Shown here: positions 7,012 to 14,531 of the stretch, piece after piece | How the letters are laid out: each line of letters starts with the position of its first letter | Numbering within the stretch: position 1 is the first letter of the stretch | Source: Pinirhizobacter soli | Lineage (GTDB): Bacteria > Pseudomonadota > Gammaproteobacteria > Xanthomonadales > Rhodanobacteraceae | Reading direction: 5' to 3' | NCBI RefSeq assembly: GCF_015905305.1 | Contig: NZ_JADZLQ010000003.1 | Span: 186,001 to 250,000, forward strand | Length of the DNA: 64,000 nt | The notes under the pieces: generated by a model | Told to the model about the DNA's origin: nothing | What the model saw: the letters and a program-made list of their open reading frames with translations, nothing else | Database searches by the model: none | Position numbers and translations under genes: made by a program

Positions 7012-8235
7012 CTACACAACCCCTTCCCGCCGCTCCCGCGCAAGCACATGCGTCCGCCTGACGAAATCCGCCTGCAGCGGCGTGGGCATCCAGTCGCGAC
7101 GACGCGTTAGCGCAATGCCACGCCGCAGTTCCTTGCCCAGGTCACCCATTTCCGTGAGCGTGCCGGCGCGCTGTTCAAATAGGAACTGATCGCGGGAAAT
7201 GAGCGCAAGCCAGTCGCCCTGCAGCAGTAGCCCTCGCGTCACCAAAACCGACCCGCATTCGATGCGAAGCCTCGGCGGTTCCACTCCCCGGCTGAGGAAT
7301 ATCTGTTCCCACTTGGTGCGCAGGGGAATTCCCGGGGCGGAGATCACCCACGGATAAGCCAGGAGGTCTGGCAGATCCAGCTGCTTCTTGCCTTGCAGGG
7401 GATGGCCGGTACGGCCGACCACCACGGGATCGTCGTCGTAGAGCTCTTCCTGCACCACCTCGCGGTGCGGCGACGGTTCTCGGCGCGCGCCGATGATCAA
7501 GTCGATATCTCCCTGGCGAAGGCTGCTAAGTAGCTCCAGGTAAGGCGCCTCGACCACCTTCACCGCCGCCGATACGTGCGCCGTGGTGAAACGCGCGAGC
7601 AACTCGGAGAAGAAGATGGCGCGGGCACTGGGCAGGATGCCGACGATCACGCGACCGGCGTCATCGGTACTGATGGCGCCGATCTCCTCGACGCCCGCCC
7701 GCAGCTCCGACAGCATCAGGCGGGCAAAGCGCACGAAGCGGCTGGCCACATCCGTCGGCCGCACGATACGGCCCACCCGCACGAAAAGATCCATGCCCAG
7801 GATGTCCTGTAGTTCACGCACCGCGCGATGCACCGCCGGCTGGGAGAGGCCGGTCAACTCGGACGCCTGCACGTAACTGCTGTTGCCCTCCACCGCGATC
7901 AGCGCGCGCAACTGGACCATGGTCACGCGCCGCTCGATATGCGGCAGCGGGGCCAGTCGCGCCGATCGCCTGACCAAACGCCCGCCGTGCGCCAGGTAAC
8001 GCAGCGCACGATTCACGCGAACCATCATCACCTTGCCCGCCACGGTGGGCATGGCGCCACCGGGCTGCCGGTCGAACAGGCGCTCGCCGAGCACGCGCTC
8101 CATCTTGCCTATCGCCTGGGCAAGGGCCGGCTGCGACAGGTTCACCTCGCGCGCGGCAGCGCTCATGCTGCCCGACCGTCCGGTGACGAGCAGCGCATCC
8201 AGGTGCCTGAGGTTGAGCTGGAAAATGTCTTTCAC
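7012..8235 (-). CDS. LysR-type regulator with two tandem HTH domains
   Basis: A 407-residue regulator about 100 residues longer than usual. It carries two LysR-type winged HTH domains: the first at about 8-67 ([21 protein letters not shown]) and the second at about 103-165 ([21 protein letters not shown]), followed by one substrate-binding domain ([19 protein letters not shown] onward). GTG at 8235 is preferred; TTG at 8241 is possible and neither has a strong ribosome site. It is divergent from the aldolase gene of the catabolic cluster, which it probably controls. Confidence 0.85.
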   Translation of the reverse strand: MKDIFQLNLRHLDALLVTGRSGSMSAAAREVNLSQPALAQAIGKMERVLGERLFDRQPGGAMPTVAGKVMMVRVNRALRYLAHGGRLVRRSARLAPLPHIERRVTMVQLRALIAVEGNSSYVQASELTGLSQPAVHRAVRELQDILGMDLFVRVGRIVRPTDVASRFVRFARLMLSELRAGVEEIGAISTDDAGRVIVGILPSARAIFFSELLARFTTAHVSAAVKVVEAPYLELLSSLRQGDIDLIIGARREPSPHREVVQEELYDDDPVVVGRTGHPLQGKKQLDLPDLLAYPWVISAPGIPLRTKWEQIFLSRGVEPPRLRIECGSVLVTRGLLLQGDWLALISRDQFLFEQRAGTLTEMGDLGKELRRGIALTRRRDWMPTPLQADFVRRTHVLARERREGVV

Positions 8236-8255
8236 GAGCAATCAATCGTATTTGC

Positions 8256-8272
8256 TTATGGCCTGATCATAA
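8256..8272. promoter_or_regulatory. Candidate LysR box (T-N11-A type)
   Basis: TTATG-N7-CATAA is a short dyad containing T-N11-A, the usual LysR-type signature, between the divergent regulator and aldolase starts. A related pair CGTATTTG/CGAATTTG flanks it at 8247-8254 and 8275-8282. Assigned only from position and symmetry. Confidence 0.4.
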
Positions 8273-8337
8273 AACGAATTTGGCAAACCCCATGCTGGCG
8301 CGCACCTTTGCCTTATTCAGTTTGTAGGAAAAGGTGC

Positions 8338-9009
8338 ATGTCCACAGTCAATACCAAAGTCCAAAGGCCTGACAAGGCCCTGGTGGACGCGCTGGGCCGG
8401 CTCGGTGTGGCGACTGTCCACGAGGCACAGGGCCGCAAGGGGCTGCTCGCCAGCCACCTTCGCCCGATCTATGCGGGCGCGCGCATCGCCGGATCCGCGG
8501 TAACGGTGTCTATCCCGCCCGGCGACAACTGGATGATCCACGTGGCCATCGAGCAGCTTCACCATAGCGACATTTTGCTGGTGGCCCCCACCAGCGACTG
8601 CGTCGACGGCTACTTCGGCGACCTGCTGGCGACGTCCGCCATGGCGCGGGGTTGCCGCGGCCTGGTGATCGACGCTGGCGTGCGCGATGTCCGCGACCTC
8701 ACTGCGATGGGTTTCCCGGTGTGGTCCAAGGCCGTGTTCGCCCAGGGCACGGTGAAAGAGACCTTGGGCTCGGTGAACGTGCCGGTGGTCTGCGGTGGGG
8801 AATATGTTCGCCCCGGCGACATCGTCCTGGCCGACGACGACGGCGTGTGCGTGGTCCGCCACGAAGAGGCCAACGAGGTGCTGGCCAAGGGCATCGAGCG
8901 CGAAGCCCGCGAGGAAAAGGTCCGTGAGCGCCTGAGGAGCGGCGAACTGGGCCTGGACATCTACGCCATGCGCGAACGCCTGGCGGCCAAGGGCCTGACC
9001 TACCGCTAG
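8338..9009 (+). CDS. RraA-fold aldolase, probably 4-carboxy-4-hydroxy-2-oxoadipate (CHA) aldolase
   Basis: A 223-residue member of the RraA/HMG aldolase family. LigK/GalC members cleave CHA to pyruvate and oxaloacetate using a divalent metal. The signature [24 protein letters not shown] carries the conserved glycine, arginine and aspartate. The C-terminal extension after residue 180 ([19 protein letters not shown]) fits the aldolases rather than RraA itself, which is about 160 residues. The ATG follows AGGAAAAGG. GalB- and PDC-hydrolase-like genes in the same cluster support the aldolase reading. Confidence 0.85.
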   Translation: MSTVNTKVQRPDKALVDALGRLGVATVHEAQGRKGLLASHLRPIYAGARIAGSAVTVSIPPGDNWMIHVAIEQLHHSDILLVAPTSDCVDGYFGDLLATSAMARGCRGLVIDAGVRDVRDLTAMGFPVWSKAVFAQGTVKETLGSVNVPVVCGGEYVRPGDIVLADDDGVCVVRHEEANEVLAKGIEREAREEKVRERLRSGELGLDIYAMRERLAAKGLTYR

Positions 9010-9047
9010 CCACACGCCCCAAAGCATTCCCACTTGCAAAGAATCCG

Positions 9048-9911
9048 ATGAAGATCTTCGACACACATACGCACGTCATCTCCCCCGACCCCTCGGCCTA
9101 CCCAAGGGATCCGATCGGCGGCCACCAGTCGGAGTGGTCGCAAGCGCGCCCCGTGGATGCAGCCAGCCTGTTGAGGGCCATCGACGAAGCCGGCATCGCC
9201 AAGGCGGTGGTGGTACAGGCTTCCACCGTCTATGGCCACGACAACCGCTATGTCGTGGATACCGTCCGCGCGCACCCGACGCGCCTGGTGGGTGTGTATT
9301 CGATCGATGCCCTGGCGCCGGATGCCGTGGAGCGCATCGACCATTGGCAGGCGGAAGGGCTTTCAGGCTTTCGCCTGTTCACCACGGGCAGCACCATGCC
9401 CGGCCAGTCGGACTGGTTGGGGCATAAGCACTCCTACCCCGCCTGGGCACACGCCGAGAAGCTGGGCATCCCGGTGTGCCTGCAGATGACGATGGAAGGG
9501 CTCCCTGCCCTGCGTTCCCTGCTGGAGCGCTTCCCCAGGGTGCGCGTGCTGCTGGATCATTGCGCACGACCGGACTTGTCCGATGGCACGCCCTTCGCCC
9601 AGGCGGAGGCGCTGTTCGACATGGCGAGCTTCCCGGGCGTGTTCCTCAAGCTCACCAACCGCACGCTCGCCGCGGCCACGGCCGGCAAGTCCACTCCGCG
9701 CGATTTCCTCGAGAAGATCATCGATGTATTCGGCGCGGGCAGAATTGCCTGGGGATCGAATTTCCCCGCGGCGGAAGGCGCGCTGCCGACGCTGCTCACC
9801 ACCGCGCGCGACGTGTTGGCCCGGCTTCCGGTGCACGACCAGGCGATGATCTTCGCCGGCACTGCGGCCACGGTGTACCCGGCACTGGTGCAGGCGCCTG
9901 CCCATGTCTGA
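9048..9911 (+). CDS. Amidohydrolase, 2-pyrone-4,6-dicarboxylate hydrolase (LigI)-like
   Basis: A 287-residue TIM-barrel hydrolase of the amidohydrolase_2 family. DTHTHV (5-10) is the first metal/active-site motif, LLDHCARPD a later histidine strand, and WGSNFPAAEG stands where the family usually has GSDxP, so the aspartate is replaced by asparagine. LigI opens the lactone 2-pyrone-4,6-dicarboxylate to 4-oxalomesaconate and works without a metal. This role is inferred from the cluster; a related lactonase or decarboxylase activity is possible. Its 3' end overlaps the next gene by 8 bases. Confidence 0.75.
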   Translation: MKIFDTHTHVISPDPSAYPRDPIGGHQSEWSQARPVDAASLLRAIDEAGIAKAVVVQASTVYGHDNRYVVDTVRAHPTRLVGVYSIDALAPDAVERIDHWQAEGLSGFRLFTTGSTMPGQSDWLGHKHSYPAWAHAEKLGIPVCLQMTMEGLPALRSLLERFPRVRVLLDHCARPDLSDGTPFAQAEALFDMASFPGVFLKLTNRTLAAATAGKSTPRDFLEKIIDVFGAGRIAWGSNFPAAEGALPTLLTTARDVLARLPVHDQAMIFAGTAATVYPALVQAPAHV

Positions 9912-10803
9912 GTCGCGCACGCTACGCACGGTGCTGGCGACCTCGCCGCTGACCGAACCGCTCAAGAGCGGCGCAGTGGCCAGTCCCGGGCTCACCTTCG
10001 ACTTCATCGACGTGTCGCCCGTGCACAAGGCCTTCGCGCCAATGGTCCGCCAGCAAAGCTACGACGTGTCGGAACTGGCGATCGTCACCGCGCTGCAGGC
10101 CGTGGCCTATGGCCGTCCAATCATCCTGCTGCCCGCCGTGGTGGCCTCGCGGTTTCAGCGAGGCTGCCTGATCACGCGCCGCAGCGGCGGCGTGGCGAGT
10201 CCGCAGGACCTCCCGGGCAAGCGCATCGGCGTGCGCGCCTACACCCAGACCACAGGTATGTGGGTGCGCGCGCACCTGGCTGAAGACTACGGCCTTGCCA
10301 CCCTCTCGATGCACTGGCTCACCCATGATCCCGCCCACGTCGAGCAGTACGAGGATCCGTTCTTCGTCGAGCACGCCGCGGATGACAAGAGCCTGCTGGA
10401 CCAGTTGCGCGAAGGCATCACGGACGCGGCGATCCTCGGCAACGACCTTCCCAAGGACGAGGAATTCGTGCCCGTGATCGCCAACGCCAGCGAGAAGGAC
10501 AGCGCGTGGTACGCCAGGCACGGCTTCGTGCCGATCAATCACCTTGTCTCGGCCAGCGCAGCCGCATGCAAGCGCGATCCAGGCGCTGTACGCGAGGCGT
10601 ACGGCCTGCTGTTGCAGTCGTTCGCCCGGTTACCCACAACGGACGGAAAGCCTTCCCCGTACGCTTTCGGCTTCAGCTCATTGCTCGAACCAGTCCAATA
10701 CGTGATCGATGCATGCCTCGAACAAGGCCTGCTACCGCGCCGTCTCGGCATCGACGAGGTATTTGGCCCGGCAGAAACTATCCTCGGCGGGCTCCCCGCA
10801 TGA
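9904..10803 (+). CDS. Type 2 periplasmic-binding-fold protein, 4,5-dihydroxyphthalate decarboxylase-like
   Basis: A 299-residue protein with the two-lobe PBP2 fold pattern (YDVSELAIVTALQAVAYGRP, DLPGKRIGVRAYTQTTGMWV, ITDAAILGNDLP). It has no signal peptide, which argues for an enzyme rather than a transporter subunit. The closest family I recognise is the 4,5-dihydroxyphthalate decarboxylase (Pht5) group, which removes a carboxylate from an aromatic diol. Translational coupling (8-base overlap) to the amidohydrolase ties it to the pathway. Substrate not determined. Confidence 0.65.
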   Translation: MSESRTLRTVLATSPLTEPLKSGAVASPGLTFDFIDVSPVHKAFAPMVRQQSYDVSELAIVTALQAVAYGRPIILLPAVVASRFQRGCLITRRSGGVASPQDLPGKRIGVRAYTQTTGMWVRAHLAEDYGLATLSMHWLTHDPAHVEQYEDPFFVEHAADDKSLLDQLREGITDAAILGNDLPKDEEFVPVIANASEKDSAWYARHGFVPINHLVSASAAACKRDPGAVREAYGLLLQSFARLPTTDGKPSPYAFGFSSLLEPVQYVIDACLEQGLLPRRLGIDEVFGPAETILGGLPA

Positions 10804-10879
10804 ATGTCGCCGGGGTCATGGTGGGACACTCCTCGCATCGCGGCGTGCCGCCCGGCCGTTGCGTGGGTCCTTCCAACTG

Positions 10880-12184
10880 ATGAACAAGATGACAGTCAAC
10901 GAAATCCATTCGGCCGTGCGCCCACGCCGCCCGTTCTACCAGGACCTCACCTTCCAGGTCGTGGCCGGCATGGTGCTGGGCGTCGGCGTGGGTGCGCTGG
11001 CGCCCGACATCGGCAAGGACCTGAAGCCGCTGGGCGACATCTTTATCCGGCTGATCCAGATGGTGGTCGGGCTGATCATCTTCTGCACGGTGACGCATGG
11101 CATCGCCAGCGTCCGCGACCTGGGCAAGGTGGCGCGCATCGCCATCAAGGCCATGGTGTACTTCGAAGTGGTCACCAGCATCGCGCTGGTGATCGGGCTG
11201 GTGACGATCAACGTGCTCAAGCCCGGCGTGGGCATGCATATCGATCCGGCCATGCTGCATACGACGGCCCACACAGACGCCGCGCCCGCGGCGCCTACCG
11301 GCGTGGGTGCGTTCCTGGTCAACCTGGTCCCCAGTTCCGCGCTCAATGCGTTTGCGCAAGGCGACATCTTGCAGATCCTGGTGTTCTCGGTGCTGTTCGC
11401 CTGCGGCCTCGCGTCGCTTGGCGAGAAGGCGCAACCGGTGTTGACCGTGGTCGACACGGTGCAGGCCACGCTTTTCTGGATCATCCGCATGGTGATGAAG
11501 ATCGCGCCGATTGCGGCCTTCGGTGCCATCGCCTTCACCGTGGCGCAGTTCGGCCTGGCCACGTTGCTGCCGCTGGGCGCGCTGGTGCTCGAATTCCTGC
11601 TGACCTGCGTGCTTTTCATCGGCCTGGTGCTTGCGCCGATCTGTGCCTTCGCAGGCTTCAACCTGCTCAAGCTGATGCGCTATTTCCGTGAGGAGTTGGT
11701 GCTGGTGCTGGGCACCAGTTCCTCCGAAAGCGTGTTTCCGCAACTTACGGCCAAACTCACCAGGCTCGGCGTCAATGAATCGGTAGTGGGCATGGTGCTT
11801 CCCACCGCCTATAGCTTCAACCACGACGGTACCTGCCTGTACTTCGCCGCCGTGGCGGTGTTCCTGGCCCAGGCCACGGGCACCGCGCTGGGTTGGGAAC
11901 AGCAACTTGGGCTGCTGGCGATCCTGCTGCTCACCTCGAAGGGAGGCGCCGGTGTTTCCGGCTCCGCCATCGCCGTGCTCACGCTCACCCTCGCCGCCAC
12001 CAAGACCATTCCCGTAAACAGCATCGCGCTGATCCTGGGTGTCCACCGGATTCTCTCGGCGTTCTTCGTGTTCACCAACATCGCCGGCAATTGCGTCGCA
12101 ACCGTGGTCGTCGGCCGGTGGGAAAAGGCCGTCGACCAGGCACAACTGAAACAGCAACTGGACGCGGGCTACCAGCCCGCCTGA
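10880..12184 (+). CDS. C4-dicarboxylate/H+ or Na+ symporter, DctA family
   Basis: A 434-residue inner-membrane carrier of the DAACS family, with about eight transmembrane helices plus two re-entrant loops. Family motifs are GTSSSESVFPQL, YSFNHDGTCLYFA and SKGGAGVSGSA, which form the substrate and cation sites. The ATG at 10880 is chosen; ATG at 10889 is equally possible. Sitting between the catabolic enzymes and a porin, it probably imports the di- or tricarboxylic substrate of this cluster rather than succinate; that specificity is inferred. Confidence 0.92.
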   Translation: MNKMTVNEIHSAVRPRRPFYQDLTFQVVAGMVLGVGVGALAPDIGKDLKPLGDIFIRLIQMVVGLIIFCTVTHGIASVRDLGKVARIAIKAMVYFEVVTSIALVIGLVTINVLKPGVGMHIDPAMLHTTAHTDAAPAAPTGVGAFLVNLVPSSALNAFAQGDILQILVFSVLFACGLASLGEKAQPVLTVVDTVQATLFWIIRMVMKIAPIAAFGAIAFTVAQFGLATLLPLGALVLEFLLTCVLFIGLVLAPICAFAGFNLLKLMRYFREELVLVLGTSSSESVFPQLTAKLTRLGVNESVVGMVLPTAYSFNHDGTCLYFAAVAVFLAQATGTALGWEQQLGLLAILLLTSKGGAGVSGSAIAVLTLTLAATKTIPVNSIALILGVHRILSAFFVFTNIAGNCVATVVVGRWEKAVDQAQLKQQLDAGYQPA

Positions 12185-12211
12185 TCCACCACATCGCAAG
12201 CAGTAAGAGCC

Positions 12212-12234
12212 TCGCGAAGCTTATGGCTTCGCGA
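12212..12234. other. Intergenic hairpin between dctA-like and porin genes
   Basis: TCGCGAAGC (12212-12220) pairs perfectly with GCTTCGCGA (12226-12234) around a TTATG loop. No U-run follows, so it is unlikely to be an intrinsic terminator. It may set relative expression of the two genes or protect mRNA ends. Confidence 0.6.
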
Positions 12235-12253
12235 TCAGGGAGGGACTGTCCAA

Positions 12254-13699
12254 ATGAATCGCATGACCTGTATCGGCATCACCTTATTCGCGCTGGCAGC
12301 CGGCTTCACGCCGATGCTCGCCGCTGCCCAGGCCACGGCGCCCGCATCCTCCGCGCCAGCCAGTAGCGCCAGCACCGCCGATCCTGCGTCGCCGGATGCG
12401 GACGACACCACAACAACGCCTGCCAATGGCTCGAAGCCCCCGTTGGCGGGGCTGGCGAAGTCCTTGAAAGCCGAGGGTATCAACCTCCGCAGCGGCATCA
12501 TCGACCAGTACGCGCACAACACCACCGGCGGCATCTATCAGGGCCATACCAACGTCGGCCAGTTCAACATCGGTGCCGACTTCGACCTGGACAAGATGAT
12601 CGGGCTCACGGGTGGCTCGTTCCACTTCACCGTGTACCGCGACTATGGCGAGAGCCTGAATAAGAACGTCACCGGCACGTTCACCAAGCAGCAGTACATC
12701 TACAAGAACGAGTTCTACCGCTGGCACCTGGGACTGTTCGCGTACGAACAGAAGCTGCTGGACGACAAGCTCGACATTACCGCCGGCCGCCTGGGCACGA
12801 CCACTTACTACGGGCATCTGGTGACCAACTGCCAGTTCGAGTCGGCCGACACCTGCGGCGAGCCAAGAATCCTGGTGTCCGAGGCCGGCTTCAGCCTGCT
12901 GCCGTCGGCCACCTGGGGCCTGAACGTCAAGTACAAACCCACCGCGCATACCTATATCGAAAGCGGCGTGTTCGAAGTGAACCCGACGACCTCCGCCAGC
13001 AACGGCCTGGATTTCTCCATCGCCAATGCCACGGGCATCACGGTGCCGGTGGAGTGGGCCTGGGCCAAGACCGACCCGGCGACCATCCGTTATCCGTTTG
13101 AACTGAAGGTCGGCGCCTTCGTCAGCACCGCGCCCCTGACCGACCCCTACTTCAATACTGCCGGTCGCTCCAAGGCCCTGTATGGCGGCACGGCGCTGAC
13201 CGTCAACAGCAGCCGCGACGGCGTGTACATCATGGGCGACCGCGTTGTCTGGAGGCCGAACGACGCCAGCGCCCAGAGCTTCAATATATTCGGCGGCATC
13301 GTGCAGCAACTGGACGAAGCGGAGATCATGCGCCAGCAGGTCTATACCGGCTTTGTCTGGACCTCGCCCTTCGCCGCGCTGCCGAAGGACACCTTGAACT
13401 TCTCGGTCTCCGAGTTTGAGCTCACCCCCCGTGAGCGGGAATTCCTGCGCGACGCCCGCATCAAGAAGGGCGGCCATGGCAGCAACGCTGCTCACCAGAC
13501 AGCCTTCGAGCTGACCTATGGCTGGCACGTGACCCGCGGCCTGGAGCTGATGCCGAGCGTTCAGTACATCGTGCACCCGGATAACTCCAGCATCACGACC
13601 ACCAAGATTTTCCCGAAGAACATGTTCGCCTTCGGCCTGAGCCTGCGCTTGGATATCGGCAGCATGCTCGGTTTCGAACGGACAGTCGGGGGAGACTGA
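12254..13699 (+). CDS. Carbohydrate-selective porin, OprB family
   Basis: A 481-residue outer-membrane porin with a signal peptide (cleavage after AAA near residue 26) and an Ala/Ser/Thr-rich linker (27-60). The beta-barrel body is of the OprB type (GHTNVGQFNIGADFDLDKMI, ITAGRLGTTTYYG, SVSEFELTPREREFL). The C-terminus is beta-rich but does not end in phenylalanine. In this cluster it most likely lets the organic-acid substrate into the periplasm for the DctA-like carrier. Confidence 0.88.
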   Translation: MNRMTCIGITLFALAAGFTPMLAAAQATAPASSAPASSASTADPASPDADDTTTTPANGSKPPLAGLAKSLKAEGINLRSGIIDQYAHNTTGGIYQGHTNVGQFNIGADFDLDKMIGLTGGSFHFTVYRDYGESLNKNVTGTFTKQQYIYKNEFYRWHLGLFAYEQKLLDDKLDITAGRLGTTTYYGHLVTNCQFESADTCGEPRILVSEAGFSLLPSATWGLNVKYKPTAHTYIESGVFEVNPTTSASNGLDFSIANATGITVPVEWAWAKTDPATIRYPFELKVGAFVSTAPLTDPYFNTAGRSKALYGGTALTVNSSRDGVYIMGDRVVWRPNDASAQSFNIFGGIVQQLDEAEIMRQQVYTGFVWTSPFAALPKDTLNFSVSEFELTPREREFLRDARIKKGGHGSNAAHQTAFELTYGWHVTRGLELMPSVQYIVHPDNSSITTTKIFPKNMFAFGLSLRLDIGSMLGFERTVGGD

Positions 13700-13727
13700 T
13701 TTTTCTACCTGTAGAACGGAAACGATC

Positions 13728-14447
13728 ATGACGAACAAGACAGCATTGGTGGTGAGCGCGCATTCGGCCGACTTCGTGTGGCGCGCCGGCGGCGCGATCG
13801 CGCTGCACGCGGCCGCCGGTTGGGATATCACCGTGGTGTGCCTTTCCTACGGCGAGCGCGGTGAATCGGCCAAGCTGTGGCGCAAGCCCGACATGACGCT
13901 GGAGAAGGTCAAGGCCGAGCGCCAGCGCGAGGCCGGGAACGCCGCCAGGCACCTGGGCGTTGCCGATATCCAGTTCTGGGATTTGGGTGACTACCCGATC
14001 ACCCTGTCGACCGATTCTCTATTCCGGCTGGCCGACCTCTACCGTGCCGTCAAACCTTCCTGGGTCATGACGCATTCGCGCCTTGACCCGTACAACGCCG
14101 ACCACGTGGCCGTGAGCGCCTTCACCCAGGAGGCGCGCATTGTGGGGCAGGCGCATGGGCATAACCCGGGCGTGCCGGTGATCGGTGCACCGCAGGTGTA
14201 TTTGTTCGAGCCTCACCAGCCGGAGCAGTGTGCCTGGAAGCCGAACGTCATCCTGAATATCACCGAAGTTTGGGAGAAGAAGCGCGCCGCCATCGAGTGC
14301 ATGGAAGGGCAGGAGCACCTGTGGGAGTACTACACGCGGGTGGCATTGCAGCGTGGCGTCCAGGGCGGGAGGAATTCGGGCACGCCGATGACTTACGGCG
14401 AGGCTTACGAAGGGGTATTTCCCTCGGTGGTCAGTACGCTAGGGTAG
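13728..14447 (+). CDS. galB: 4-oxalomesaconate hydratase, PIG-L family (GalB-like)
   Basis: A 239-residue zinc-dependent LmbE/PIG-L fold protein. The motif SAHSADFVWRAGG (H12, D15) replaces the AHPDDE of ordinary PIG-L deacetylases and is the form I associate with GalB, which hydrates 4-oxalomesaconate to CHA. A second zinc-site histidine lies in DPYNADHVAVSAF. It would supply substrate for the RraA-fold aldolase 5 kb upstream. A generic PIG-L deacetylase is the alternative. It is last in the cluster, 28 bases after the porin. Confidence 0.8.
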   Translation: MTNKTALVVSAHSADFVWRAGGAIALHAAAGWDITVVCLSYGERGESAKLWRKPDMTLEKVKAERQREAGNAARHLGVADIQFWDLGDYPITLSTDSLFRLADLYRAVKPSWVMTHSRLDPYNADHVAVSAFTQEARIVGQAHGHNPGVPVIGAPQVYLFEPHQPEQCAWKPNVILNITEVWEKKRAAIECMEGQEHLWEYYTRVALQRGVQGGRNSGTPMTYGEAYEGVFPSVVSTLG

Positions 14448-14531
14448 CTGACGCTATTGCATTCGCTCTACCGCGGGCCTCGGTGCAATGCTACGTTCCG
14501 CATCTATCCACATGTCCCCGGAGATTCCCGC

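Noticed and set aside
12212-12234. Terminator after the DctA-like gene
   Set aside because: The stem is perfect but no U-run follows on either strand, and the porin gene continues the cluster; listed only as a hairpin.
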